This document shows positions 1 through 12,335 of a stretch of DNA of 64,000 nucleotides, piece after piece. How positions within the stretch are numbered: the stretch's first letter is position 1; each line of letters starts with the position of its first letter. The notes beneath the pieces were generated by a model that worked only from the letters and a program-made list of their open reading frames with translations, did no database searches and had not been told where the DNA came from. Made by a program: the position numbers and the translations under genes. The stretch spans positions 372,501-436,500 of the forward strand of contig JACVTC010000115.1 of the NCBI GenBank assembly GCA_016946835.1, written 5' to 3'. Source of the DNA: Neocallimastix lanati (nom. inval.) (Eukaryota > Neocallimastigomycota > Neocallimastigomycetes > Neocallimastigales > Neocallimastigaceae).

Positions 1-29
1 GGAAATTTATTAAATTTGTCTGCTTAAAT

Positions 30-345
30 TTTAATTTTCTCTACCCCATGCTTGACGTCTACCACGTGATATCTCTCTCAAATGGAACGGAGATAATACA
101 TTTCGAGTTTTTCCATTTCTTAAAACACTTTATCTGAAAATGGTTGCACATTTCTACGAAAGAGGAGGAATGTTAAGTTCTTTAGAAATACGGTAAAGAG
201 ATGTAAAGCTATTCTCGTTAGAAAATCCTTCAATCCAGTATAATCCTGAATTAACTAGAGTGTCTGTGTCTATGGTACTTCTCGTTCTTTCTTTTGTTTG
301 ATCCAAATAGAGGTGCATTAATACGAAACTTGTCTCGATTACTAT
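30..345 (-). pseudogene. LINE reverse transcriptase C-terminal fragment (copy 1)
   Basis: On the minus strand one frame reads TKERTRSTIDTDTLVNSG, then LYWIEGFSNENSFTSLYR and SKELNIPPLS, with a stop after PPLS and further fragments such as LRNGKTRNVL and REISRGRRQAWG. The spacing of 'L-R-W-I-x-G ... S-L-Y-R ... L-x-I-P-P-L' is the usual post-catalytic region of LINE RTs. The RT palm with YxDD is absent immediately upstream. A homologous segment in another copy lies at 3100-3540. Non-functional. Confidence 0.65.
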
Positions 346-1088
346 AGCATAAAAATAACATTCTTTTATTATGGGATAGGAATATGAGGATTTTTAAGAA
401 ATCCTTTTATGGAATATAAAGTGTTTTTTTTTTTTAACTTTATTATTAATTTCCCATTCTTGTTGCCTCGGACTTCCCAAATTCATTAGTGGATCAGTAT
501 CTTTTCCAGAAGTCTTTAGAAAGACTATGACCGGAAGAATCCGACCCTAAGAATTTATAATAAGAATGCCAAACTTTTAATTTTTCCTCTGGTGAAGAAA
601 CAAGTTCATTGTTATTTTTTTTTTTTTAATAGGATAAGAGACCACGAAAGATTGATTATTTATTTTTGCATTTTTACATTTTTTTATGAATTGATTCACA
701 AAGTCTGTTATACGAGTCAACTATTTTAGCAAATTCATTGGAATCATTTGCAGAAACATAACGATTAATTTGTTTGTATTTAATATGCTTTACCTTTTGA
801 AGACAATAAATTTTTCGTGACATTCTAAACATCGCATTTTCTGATTTTCTGTTAAAGATGTAATCAATAAATCCTTAGCATTGGTAATTAGTAGTGTTAA
901 TAAACTTTTCAATAACACAATCTATTGAAAGTTCTTTATTTCCCTATTTCTTCACAAAGAATCTTAAATATATTGTGATGACAAGTTTCTTTCTTTTGTT
1001 CAAGACATTTATTACCTATCCCATCTTACATATTTTTTTTTTTTTGGTAACAAAAATGATTCATCTGTGGTAATTTTCTTACAATAAA

Positions 1089-1740
1089 CTATGAGAGGTT
1101 TATGATCCGATACAGAAGGATAATCAACAAAATAAGCACCTGATATTTTATCCAATCCAGCATACTTGAATTGACTAACGCATGATCTATATCTAATGAA
1201 AATCTACCTCTTGTCCATGAAATAGGTGAACCATTAATCGGAAGAATAAGCCAGTTATCAAGGTTACTATTGGATAATTTATCTTGTAAATCAGAGGTAC
1301 TCATGTTAAAGTCTCCAAGAAGAATAGATAGATGATTCATGTGATTCTGAAGCCATGTGAAAACTTCTGAAAATGCATATCGGACTTGTAATAAGTGTTT
1401 CTTAGTGGGAATATAGACATTACCAACAGAACACTTAGAGTGATTCCAGAGACTATATGTTGTTAAAGAAATAAGATAAGTATAGGAATTATCTTCAAGT
1501 ACTGCTTGACATGAGACATGATAACCAAGATATAAACCTCTTCTGCAACCTGGAGTAGTAGAGTAGTAGATATAAACCATTCTTTTCAAGAAATATTTAT
1601 AGTTGAGAAGTGTTACTTTACATGGATTTCTAGCCTCATTGGTACCATTACCTGTTTCCTGAAAACATAGAAATATGGTTTAAATATTGTGTTGAAGTAC
1701 TCAATACTATTTCTTTTCACAAAATTCCATCCGTTAGTAT
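1089..1740 (-). pseudogene. LINE endonuclease domain (EEP superfamily), frameshifted
   Basis: This is the endonuclease/exonuclease/phosphatase domain that nicks target DNA for target-primed reverse transcription in LINEs. The N-terminal strand reads NTNGWNFVKRNSIEYF near 1737-1690. The reading frame then shifts and continues with the metal-binding Glu motif FLCFQETG (about 1670-1650), GCRRGLYLGYH, the catalytic ILLGDFNM (about 1325-1300) and the terminal SLDIDHALV (about 1205-1180). These are the expected blocks in the expected order. The open stretch from 1089 to about 1680 is stop-free, but the start of the domain lies in a different frame, so the gene is broken. The poly-A run at about 1752-1767 separates it from the upstream ORF. 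Confidence 0.75.
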
Positions 1741-2519
1741 TCTAACTAAGACAAAAAAAAAAAAAAACTTTCCTGTGTTAGAATGTGAAAATGGATTTTG
1801 AGAATTAAGATTAGGAATATTGGGAGTAATTAGTTCATGATTGCCATTATTAACATTTACTAAATTTGTTGAACTGAGGTTTACTGTGTTAATATCATTG
1901 AATGTGTTATTAGATATTAAATTTTGTTTTAAATGCCGAAAAGAAACCTTATGATTCCATTTGGAACATCTACGATATGAAATTTTAACTCCTGATAGTG
2001 CCTTTTTAAACACTTTTTTTAAATTTTTTGAGGTTGAAATTTGGAGTGTATACTTTTATCCTGAAGAAGCTATCATTGAATTTAGTAATTCTCTTTACTG
2101 ACAAAATATTATCATTGAATTTTTTTTGCATTTAGAATGAATAAATTCCTTCCATTTTAGCATTAGTCCATGAGTGTATACCACGGATAAAAATCAACTC
2201 TGTGCTGTCAATAGATGTTCCATAGCAGCGAGAACCCCGGTGAAATATCTTTTCCATAATGAACTAAAAAAACAACAATTTAAAAAAATGAAACAATGAA
2301 AACCAAAATACTAAAAACTAAGAAATAAAGATAAAATATATATATATATATATATAATTAAATAGAAAAATATAAATAAAAAAAAAAATAATAAAAAATG
2401 AAGATCCTATCTTCGTGGAGTAATTGATTAAATTTAAATAAAATGAACAACTTAAGAATTTTGTAGTAATGAATAATAACTTTTTTCCTGTTATTTAAGT
2501 AATGAATAAACTCTTTTTT

Positions 2520-3545
2520 TTTTTTTTTTTCTGTTATGTATTTTCTGTTAACTTTTGAGTTTCTGAAATTCTAATCGATTTGTGAAGCTTTGATTGATAA
2601 AATAATTTTCTCTAATGTATTCATAAATAAACTGAAATGAAAATGTAAATAATGTTAGTAATGAAAGACTATTATAAAAGATTCCCATCCGTTAAATAAT
2701 GTCTTAAACATAAGCTTTGGAGTGAATCCATCTTCTACATTTCTATTTTACAATAGCTACATGAAGGTATAAATAATACTATAGAAAAATACATATGCAA
2801 AATAATGCTAAAGTAAAAAAATACAATAGATTCATTACAATGATAATATGTAGAAACTACATGATATTATTAATTATGCAACTCCAATATTACTACATAT
2901 TCAGTTTAAAACAGTGTAAAACATTAGGTTCACTTTCAACAGTCTTCCAATATTCCAGTTTTCTCTCTTCGTCTTCGTACTAGAAGCTACTTTAGATAGA
3001 ATAACCATTATTATCATCAGAATCACAGAAAGCTGCAATTAGTACACCTGATATAGGCTATTCCTTTTCCATGGACCTGGAAAAACAGTCCACATCATTT
3101 GGGGCATCCAAAGTTCATGATTCTTAAAGTCCATGAGTAATGTGACATAGAGTAGGAATATTATTAGTGAGATAATTAATAATACATGATGAGTTTTTCC
3201 ATTTTTCTAAAGCATCGTAATTGAGATATAGCACAGACGACTGAAAGAGGAGTGTCGTCTCAATTCACGAGTGTATTCTCTTCCCTGTCTAAAAAAAAAA
3301 AAAAAAATCACGAGTAATATCATAGAGACTAACATAAGAATGACGAGATTTTAAATCCATACCTCCAATATAAAGTCCTCTCTTAATAATTTTTTTGAGT
3401 TTTAGAACATCTGCTCTTATTTGAACCAAAGAGAGGAGCATAATATAAAACAAGACTAAGAATAAACGAAATTAAAACATATTTCTTCAAAATGGGAGAG
3501 GAATAGATTTATTAATAAGAAATCGAAAGTACGAATTTAACTTGA
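2520..3545 (-). mobile_element. Decayed LINE retrotransposon, copy 2 (RT C-terminus and 3' region)
   Basis: Minus-strand frames give KKYVLISFILSLVLYYAP, then LFGSNKSRCSKTQK, and after a one-base slip in an A-run IIKRGLYIGGMDLKSRHSYV and SLYDITRD. This is the same RT C-terminal block as in copy 1 (the APLFGSNK and SLYR/SLYD blocks correspond). The homology continues into KNGKTHHVL, matching RNGKTRNVL of copy 1. Further 3', near 3115-3020, is a Cys-containing stretch, FGCPK-stop-CGLFFQVHG and then IRCTNCSF, which may be a degraded zinc-binding tail. Everything 5' of the RT C-terminus is missing, so this copy is 5'-truncated as is common for LINEs. It lies in the same orientation as, and upstream of (on the minus strand), copy 1. 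The 2520 boundary is approximate. Confidence 0.6.
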
Positions 3546-3687
3546 TATTTAAATTACTATTTAATTTGGATTGTACAAGGTTTCAATGATAAAGTTTTAT
3601 TATACAAAAAACAACAACAACAAAACAAAACATAACAAAACAGAACAAAAAAAAGAAAAGTGAAATAAAAATAAAGTGTAGATTCTG

Positions 3688-3723
<36 letters not shown>

Positions 3724-3860
3724 CAAAAGCAATGAACCTCACCTCCAGCTTATAAGATTTCTGTTTAAAAGGGAATTCCTATTCTGAAATTAGGGTATAG
3801 GGTAACAAAATAATATTAAAAAACAAAAACATAAAAAAAAAAAAAAAAAACATTTAAAAT
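3545..3860. other. AT-rich spacer with long poly-A and poly-T
   Basis: It holds a CAA/CAAAA-rich patch near 3608-3650 and an A-run of about 33 bases at 3688-3720. No coding potential was seen beyond homopolymer translations. Confidence 0.6.
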
Positions 3861-3927
3861 TTTCTTTTTCTTTTTTTTTTTTTTTTTTTTTTTTTTTTGT
3901 TATTCTTTTCATTTTTATTTTTATTTT

Positions 3928-3963
<36 letters not shown>

Positions 3964-4143
3964 TATTTTCTTTTTTTTTTTTTTTTTTTAAAATGATATT
4001 CTTATACTACTAAATTTTAATTATAATAGATAGTAGAAATAGATATAATTTATATTTATATATATATATATAATTTTAAGTTAATATTTATATAAAAATA
4101 AAAATATTGATATGATGATATTATAATAAATGATATAATAATA

Positions 4144-4180
<37 letters not shown>

Positions 4181-4208
4181 TTATTCTTTTCATTTTTATT
4201 TTTATTTT

Positions 4209-4246
<38 letters not shown>

Positions 4247-4431
4247 TATTTTCTTTTTTTTTTTTTTTTTTTTTTTAAAAATGATATTCTTATACTACTA
4301 AATTTTAATTATAATAGATAGTAGAAATAGATATAATTTATATTTATATATATATATATAATTTTAAGTTAATATTTATATAAAAATAAAAATATTGATA
4401 TGATGATATTATAATAAATGATATAATAATA

Positions 4432-4468
<37 letters not shown>

Positions 4469-4498
4469 TTATTCTTTTCATTTTTATTTTTATTTTTA

Positions 4499-4534
<36 letters not shown>

Positions 4535-4720
4535 TATTTTCTTTTTTTTTTTTTTTTTTTTTTTTAAAAATGATATTCTTATACTACTAAATTTTAATTA
4601 TAATAGATAGTAGAAATAGATATAATTTATATTTATATATATATATATAATTTTAAGTTAATATTTATATAAAAATAAAAATATTGATATGATGATATTA
4701 TAATAAATGATATAATAATA

Positions 4721-4740
<20 letters not shown>
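3860..4740. repeat. Three-copy tandem repeat, unit about 285 bp
   Basis: Each unit runs poly-T, then GTTATTCTTTTCATTTTTA, a (TA)n tract, TTTATTATTTTC with a second poly-T, then a nearly invariant block with ATGATATTCTTATACTAC and GATAGTAGAAATAGATATA, ending ATGATATAATAATAATA. The marker GTTATTC begins at 3899, 4180 and 4468, giving periods of 281 and 288 bases. The units differ almost only in homopolymer and TA-tract lengths, so the array is recent. It sits between the LINE remnants and the orphan gene at 5308. Confidence 0.9.
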
Positions 4741-4773
<33 letters not shown>

Positions 4774-4992
4774 TTATTTATTAATAAAATAATCAAAAAT
4801 TTATACTTTATACATCTCTATATATATAAATGTATTTAACTTATATAGAATTTTATTATTATTATTTATTATTATTTATTTGATTTTCGTTGTTTATGAA
4901 TAATTATAAATGAATTAAATATTGATAAAACGTATTTAAAATGAATAATGATTTATATATATAAAGAGATATGTTAAAAATGTGTAAAAATC

Positions 4993-5025
<33 letters not shown>

Positions 5026-5097
5026 GATAAAAAAAAAAATTATTTGGTATGATATATTTTAAATATATAAAATAATTTTTTTTTTATTTCATCTTTT

Positions 5098-5131
<34 letters not shown>

Positions 5132-5307
5132 TCTTTTATTTTTATTTTATATATATATAATAGATAATCATAGAGCATATAACATAATAAAAAAAATTAT
5201 AATGATAAATCATGAGTAAATAAAATAAAAAAATTCTAATTAAAACTTTTTTTTTTTTAAATAAAATTTTCCTTTCTTTTCTTTCATTATTTTTTTTTCC
5301 CTTTTAC
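4740..5307. other. AT-rich spacer, no gene seen
   Basis: It contains A and T homopolymers up to about 30 bases (near 4995-5025 and 5100-5130) and short TA tracts. Nothing readable as protein was found. It forms the 3' flank of the minus-strand gene ending at 5308. Confidence 0.6.
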
Positions 5308-6351
5308 TTAATAGAGTATAGAATTCGTTTTAACATTTTGATTTACTACTAAAACTCCATCAGTAAGATCATTATCATATTTACTATTATAATTATATCT
5401 ATTACTATTATAAGTGCTATTACTACCATAATCACCTTCATAGAGAGTACTATGTTTTGAATCATATTTATAATCATCATTATAATTATTAGAATTAGAG
5501 TCATAGAAGGTATTATCACTAAAGTTAGAGTTTCTACGTTTATTATTTGGAAGCATTTTTTTCCACCATTTATTCTTCTTTTTCATATCCATTCCCATTC
5601 CATATTCTGGCATATCACTTTGACGACGATCGTTATAATTATAACTATTATTAGTGTTATCATTGCTGTAATAATCTGGTTCATCCACTTGTGGCATAGA
5701 TGGATAATATCTTTTTATTTCCACTTTCCAGTTATTTTTACCATTATAATCTATTTTAATATCATCTTCAGAGGTACTATCAATATTATTATTATTGATG
5801 GTACTAATACGATTCATTTGTTTAACATAACTATCCTTATTATTATCTAAGGAATTACCGAAAGAAGAAGAGGATTGGCTTTGTTTAATTTCATAAGCAT
5901 TATTGAATGGATTAGAAAGGCTATTACGATTATCAGTAGAATTAACCATAGTATAATCAGTATTATCAGATATAGAAGAAATAGGGGAAATGCTGTTGAG
6001 TCCATTTTCGAAAATATTACTATTGATTGGTGTTGGAACATTTGAAGTAACATTAATAGTAGAAGATGAAGATCTATTAGCGTTACTTCCTTCAATAGTG
6101 GCATTGGATTTATTTTCATTAATTGTTGTTATATAACCGTTTTGTTTTTCAAAAATGGTTTTTTCCATGTCTGACTTTTTAACTTCCATTTCTGCTGGTA
6201 TTTCTTTCATAGAAAAATCACCAGATGGACTACAATCAAAATCATTGAAGTTTGGGAAAGGTCTTCTTTTGGTATATTTTCCATATTTCTTATTAGCATA
6301 GTAATAAGAGCCTTTATACATATTTTTAATCTTTTTAACAAGAGAAACCAT
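5308..6351 (-). CDS. Orphan Ser/Asn/Tyr-rich protein, 347 aa, single exon
   Basis: I do not recognise this protein. The N-terminus is strongly basic and aromatic (VKKIKNMYKGSYYYANKKYG, residues 5-24). A low-complexity Ser/Thr/Asn region follows (about residues 78-195). After it come KNNWKVEIKRYYPSMPQVD (206-224), a second basic patch MDMKKKNKWWKKMLPNNKR (254-272), and a Tyr/Asn/Ser-rich C-terminus ending TDGVLVVNQNVKTNSILY. There is no signal peptide or transmembrane segment. The start chosen is the first ATG after an AT-rich leader. The mixed use of codons and the conserved-looking islands inside low complexity argue for a real gene. Two short overlapping ORFs in other frames are shadows. 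Function unknown; the two basic-aromatic patches could bind nucleic acid or membranes, but that is speculation. Confidence 0.8.
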   Translation of the reverse strand: MVSLVKKIKNMYKGSYYYANKKYGKYTKRRPFPNFNDFDCSPSGDFSMKEIPAEMEVKKSDMEKTIFEKQNGYITTINENKSNATIEGSNANRSSSSTINVTSNVPTPINSNIFENGLNSISPISSISDNTDYTMVNSTDNRNSLSNPFNNAYEIKQSQSSSSFGNSLDNNKDSYVKQMNRISTINNNNIDSTSEDDIKIDYNGKNNWKVEIKRYYPSMPQVDEPDYYSNDNTNNSYNYNDRRQSDMPEYGMGMDMKKKNKWWKKMLPNNKRRNSNFSDNTFYDSNSNNYNDDYKYDSKHSTLYEGDYGSNSTYNSNRYNYNSKYDNDLTDGVLVVNQNVKTNSILY

Positions 6352-8250
6352 TTTTTCTTTTCTTTTTTTATAGATTAAAAAATTTTTTTTTTTATATTTT
6401 TAAACTTTTAATATAATAATGATATCTATTTTATTTGATAATGCGATTGTTTTTAAATTGCGAAAAGTGATTTGTAAGTTAAATTTTATCAACTATATAT
6501 TTTTTTCTATTTTATTATTTATATCTTTATATTATAAATATATATATATAATAGGTTAATATCTATGATATTTATTATAATTAATTAAAATTAAAATAGA
6601 TAAAAATATGTTGAATATATAATTAAATTTTTATAAAGATGTGACATTAATATATTTTTTCAAAAAAAAAAAAAAAATAAAAATAAAATAAAATTCTTAA
6701 ACGTTTTTATTACTTGTATTTTTAGTTATATTAAAATTGGAATAAATTACTCTATATTATTTAATTTATGTATTTTTTACTTTATTTTTTATTTTTATAT
6801 ATTTATTTCGCTTTATTCTATTATAAGATAAATGACATTTGCTACCCCTATTTTTTTTTCCTTTTTTTTGTAAATCCATTTATTGGTAAACATATTTCAT
6901 TTTCCATTTATATCCAATTCTATTAATTAATATGGTTATACATAATTAATTTTATATTTTTTTTTTATATTTTTTATTTTTCTTATTATTATTATATTAT
7001 TTTTATTTTTTGGCTTTTCATTTTAACATTATTTTCTATTTTCTTTTTAATGAACTATTATAAAATAACTATTATCACTATTACTTTTCTCCAAATCATT
7101 GTTATATTGTCACATCAAATATTTACATTTAATTTTCAAGTTATTCTTATATAAAATAAACTTTTTTTATACCTTTTAGAGTTGATTTTTATAGTATTAT
7201 TTTTTCTTCTATTTATTGAATTTATTACTTATAAAGAATTTTTATAGTAAATTTATTATTTGTCTAATATTAATTTTTTATATTTAGAGTTATTGAGCAA
7301 ATAAAAAAAATATACCCCTTTTCTAAACACAAACTATTCTCTAAACTTCTTTTATAAAAAAAAAAAAAAAATTAAAATTTAATTATATTTATAAATAAAA
7401 TTAAATTTTAAGAATTTTTTTCGAACAATTATTTATTCTTTTTTTTATATTTAAATTTGTATTAAAAAATAAAAAAAATTAAAAAAAAAAAAAAAGATGA
7501 ACTGAATGAAATTTTATAGTTTATATATGAAATAAAATTAAAATTTTTTAAAGTTAATTTAATATAAATAGTATTATTTATATTTATTAATTGTTATTAT
7601 ATTACGTAATATTTAATAATTAACATAATATGTTTGATTTAAATTAATAGTAATCAATTGAAGAAATTGAAGAATGAATAATTAAATAAATAATGAATGA
7701 TAAATAATAAATAATGAATAATGTAATAAATAAATATATATATAGAATAAATAAATAAATAAAAAAATGAAAAATATTACATATACATATACACACACAA
7801 ATAATTAAATTTCAATATATGTTAACATATATTAAAAATGATAAATAAATATAAAATAATATAATTATATATTCTCTAAAGTATACTATTTTTCTTTTTA
7901 TTCAATTATTATTTATATTATGTTATATATAATATATATTATGATATATATAATTTTGAAGGTAATACAGTAAGAATAAAATTTAACCATTTTAATTTAT
8001 ATATATATTAGAATTATACGATAATGATATATTACAATTAAAGTTTTTATAAATTTTTTCTATTATAAATTTTAATCTAAAGAAATTTAAAAATTAAAAA
8101 AAAAATTTTTTTATATTTCAATATTAAGATTATACTATTCTTATATATTATAATATATTATCAATATAATAAACAATGGGTTTAAATTTATATACACAAC
8201 TGTGTAATTCAAATAAGTGTAAATATGAAAATTTGGATATTACTCATAAT
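6352..8250. other. Gene-free AT-rich intergenic DNA
   Basis: No open frame with normal amino-acid composition was seen on either strand. The content is TTTA/TAAA-rich sequence with short (TA)n and poly-A/T runs. The first part upstream of the 5308-6351 gene presumably carries its promoter, but no specific element can be named. Confidence 0.5.
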
Positions 8251-8254
8251 ATAT

Positions 8255-8480
8255 TATAAATAATAAATAATAAATAATAAATAATAAATAATAAATTATA
8301 AATAATAAATAATAAATAATAAATAATAAATAATAAATAATAAATAATAAATAATAAATAATAAATAATAAATAATAAATAATAAATAATAAATAATAAA
8401 TAATAAATAATAAATAATAAATAATAAATAATAAATAATAAATAATAAATCATAGATAATAAATAATAAATAATAAATAT
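8255..8480. repeat. Heptamer array (AATAAAT)n
   Basis: About 32 near-perfect 7-bp units. Because 7 is not a multiple of 3, any frame repeats every 21 bases and gives artefactual proteins of the type IYYLLFI. Variants appear only near the ends (AAATCATAGAT near 8445). Confidence 0.9.
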
Positions 8481-11400
8481 ATTTAAAATATTATTCATTA
8501 ATATTATCATTTCTTTTTATTCACAGTACATAATATCCTTAAATAGAATCGAATTAAAATGGAATATACTCATATTTAGAACAACTCAACAATTGGAATA
8601 TTTTATATAAAAGTATAAAGAAATATATGTATATATTATACAAATAAAAAAAATAAAAAAAAGAAATTCATTAGTAAACATTATTAATCTCTCTATATAT
8701 TCCAATATAAATTAATATATTTATAATATAAATTGTCTATTATTTATTTATAATTGGCATATATTATCTTCATATTATCATTATACTTATACTATATTTT
8801 ATTATATATCATGAAATAAATTTATAAATTCCAACTAATTAATTTATTTTTTAGTTTAATAATGATGAATTGGATAAAAATAAATTTTAAACCTATAAGG
8901 TTATATTAAACATAACAAATCAATGGATGAATTCTAAAATAGATAAATATATAAATCATATTGAAAAATAATTAAATGGATAAATATAAAATAGATAAAT
9001 TAATTTATAAGTTTAAAACATAAAAAAAAAAAAAAAAAAAAAAAGAAAAATTGCGTTTTTACAAAATGAAAATTCTTTTATTATTCAAATGTTCAATCTT
9101 TTTTATGTTTTTTGTGTATCTTTACTAACAATACTGTTCACTTTATCGTAAACTATTCAATAAAATAATTTAATTATTATTGACTCTATGAATGATTGAT
9201 TTATTTCTATTTAATATTTGTCGGGTGTTTTTAATATTGAATGAAGTTAAAATTTAACTCAGTTTAAAAAAAAATACAAATTATTAAAACTATAAATTTA
9301 TAATAATAAGATATTTTTAAATAAAATTTAAGCAGAAATTAAGTTTTTTTTTATACACTTTTGCCAGAAAAATAATTATTCCATGTTTTTTTAAATGAAA
9401 TTAAATAATCACTTTATATAAAGAAAGGGGAATAAGTAATAAGATAGGGTTTGAAATTATTTAATTATTATTAAATGCTATTGTGCACTTTTTTTTTCAT
9501 CTTTTAAATAAGATAAAATTACTTTTATTTAAAATTTTAATTAAATTTTTTAAATAAATATCTTAATATATGGATTATAATAAAAATCTTTTTTACTAAT
9601 AAAAAAAATAATTAATATTAAAAAAAATAAAAAAATAAAAAAATAAAAAAATAAAAAAACGTAAATTCTATTTATTTAAATTAAAGTAAGTCATAATTAA
9701 CATTATTTAATTAAAACTTGACCTACTTTAATAAGACCATTATCATCATCATCATCATCATTATTTAATGATGCTTAATAGTATTAAAGATATTTTAAAT
9801 GTGAAAATTTATTTTATTTTTTTAATTAATTAATTAATTAATTAAATAAAATAAAAAAATAAAATAGTTTAAAGTTTTTATTAATATATTATTATAAAAA
9901 TTATTTAAAATTTTTTTACTTTTTTCTTTGTTATTCTTGATTACACTGGCCGTCCATTAAGATAATTATGCAGTCAGCAACCAAAAAGAATAAATAATTA
10001 TTTATCTATATACCAACTATAAATTTAAATATAAATTTAGATATTAATTGATGCATTTAAAGTTTCAATGGTTTATTTTTTTTAAAAAAAAATGAAAAGA
10101 AAGTACGAGGAATAAAGTATAATTGAAATGAATTAAAATAAAATAAAAAAAAAGTTTAATTTTTATTATATAACAATAAAACTGAGTTGAAAAAAAAAAA
10201 AAGCAATTTTTTTTCTTTTAATTAAAATAGTATAAAAAATATTAAAATAAATTTTTTTTTTGAAGATTCTATAAATTATTATTTATTATTTATTATTTAT
10301 TTATTATTTAAATATTATTTACTTATTTAATAAGAAATAAAGTAAAAGTAAAAATAATAATTATACTAATATTTATAAAAAGAATAACTAATCCTTAAAA
10401 AATATATATATATGTAAATATAAAAAAAATTTAATAATTTTTAATTTTTTTGGGACGATATTAATATAAATAATAGGAAATTTTTTGTTATTTATATGTA
10501 TATTTCCATATTTTCTATAATGGCAGTAAAGCAAGAAAATATATAGCTATAAATTTATTTATTTTTAATAAATAAAATAATTTTTTTAAAAAAAAAATCA
10601 CCAAATAATATTTAGAGATATAAAATGTATTTTAAAAATGTACATAAAATGTAGTTAAATTGATAATATATTATTATACTTATATTATCTATACTTTTTA
10701 TATTATTTATATAATATTTAGATAAATAAGATTATATTGATTTAATATATTTTATCTACTTTTCATATATTAAAATTATGTATTTATTTGCAAATGATGG
10801 CATTTCAATTTTTAATTTTTAAAGTTTTATATTAATTTAGAAAGTATTTTGATTAATTAAAAAAAAATTTTTTTATTTTTCCTTGCTCATAAATTAAATA
10901 GCTTAACTTTAATTAATAATAAAGTACACTTTAAAAATAAGTAAATGAATAATAAAAAATAATAGGAGTATTTACTAATCAATAATCAATAATAATAATC
11001 AATAAATAAATAAATATAAACATATGAACAGAATTGGATTTTTTTTATTTTTTACAAATTTTTTTCTATTTTGGAATATATTTTAATATACAGTTATATA
11101 TATTAAAACTTTTTATTTTATTTTTTTTTTTTTTTGGAAAGAAATAATTTAATTGTAAAAAAAAAAAAAAAAGGCTAAAAAATTTAAAAAACTAAATTCC
11201 GATCATCAGTTAAATAAAGTAGATAAATAAATAAATAAATAAATAAATAAATGGATAAATATATAATAAATAAATAAATGATAAGTCATAACTAATTAAT
11301 AATTTGTTTTAACTAATAAACAAGATATAAAGTACAATGTACAATGCTGGTATGATTATTATTATTATTATTATTATTGAAATCTTTAAAATATACTCCT

Positions 11401-11513
11401 CCTCTCTTTTCTTTTCTTTTCTTTTCTTTTCTTCTCTTCTCATTATGCTTAATGTTTATCCATCATTCCAACTTTAAATACTTTAATTGTGAGAGAAGAT
11501 ATTTAATTAAATA

Positions 11514-11545
<32 letters not shown>

Positions 11546-12335
11546 ATTTTAATTCTTATTTTTAAATTTTTATTTTTTTTAATTATTAATTTTTTTTTAT
11601 ATCTTTCACTAATAATAATTATTTAATAACTTTAATTATTTTATTAATATTTTTTTTTATTTTTTTATTATTAATATTTTTTTTTTTTATAGTTAACATA
11701 TGAAACAATTTAATAAATGATGAGTTAAAATGTCAGTCGCTCACCTGTGACATCTAAATTTTAAATTTTAAGGTATTCTCTTACATATCTTAGTGTAAAT
11801 AATAACTATTAATAACTATTAATAAATATATATAATATAAATTATTAAAATTTATATTTAAAAATAAAACATTAATAATAATGATTTTTATAAAGAAAAA
11901 AAAATAAATTGTTAAAGCATTATATATATAATATTTTTCAGTTATTTTTATTTTTATTAAATTTTTTTTTACAATTATTTTTATTATGATTATTATTTTA
12001 AAGTATTTAATATTTGTTTATTTATAAATAGATTAGATAAATAATTATTTGTATTCTTTTATTAATCCTCTTTTTTTCAATAAGTTCAAAATTAACATTA
12101 AAATATAATAAAAATAAAAAAATTAAAAAAAACAGAATTTAAATTAAAATTTAATATAAATAAATTAATTTTTTTGTATCACATAAATTTAAATTAAATT
12201 AAAGTTGTACAAACAAACAAACAAAAAAATTTTTTTTTGTTTTTTAATTTTTTTTTTAAAGATTTTTTTAAATATTTTTTATATTTGAAATTAACATGAT
12301 AAGAAAAAGCATGGATTTAAATTGAATTTCTTAAC
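8481..12335. other. Gene-free AT-rich intergenic DNA
   Basis: A long stretch without convincing coding sequence. Small tetramer arrays occur at about 11221-11280 ((AAAT)n) and a CTTTT repeat at 11405-11435. A small island of higher complexity near 9945-9985 (around CACTGGCCGTCCATTAAG) and another near 11730-11750 (around TCAGTCGCTCACCTGTGACA) have no recognisable function. Confidence 0.5.

Larger units (their letters stand above)
1..2257 (-). mobile_element. Decayed LINE (non-LTR) retrotransposon, copy 1, internally deleted
   Basis: Read on the minus strand, the pieces come in LINE order. A possible ORF start lies at 2257 (MEKIFHRGSRCYG). A basic and then Asn-rich segment covers about 2110-1760. 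An apurinic-type endonuclease domain covers 1740-1089. A linker with charged residues follows at about 850-660 and 600-440 (for example EEKLKVWHSYYKFLG). The C-terminal part of a reverse transcriptase lies at about 340-30, where LYRISKELNIPPLS is readable near 200-155. The catalytic RT core with its YxDD box is missing between roughly 440 and 340, so this copy has an internal deletion. Frame changes and stops occur throughout, several next to poly-A/T runs. The element runs off the left edge of the window. Family assignment rests on motif recognition only. Confidence 0.72.

Noticed and set aside
2795-2983. Plus-strand 62-aa ORF
   Set aside because: Lies in the 3' part of LINE copy 2, whose coding strand is minus; no recognisable motif.
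8244-8510. ORF of IYYLLFI repeats
   Set aside because: Translation of the heptamer array; the same artefact is seen at 12400-12771 and 45049-45429.
11725-11755. Small hairpin ATGTCA...TGACAT
   Set aside because: Six-base arms are expected by chance; no further context.
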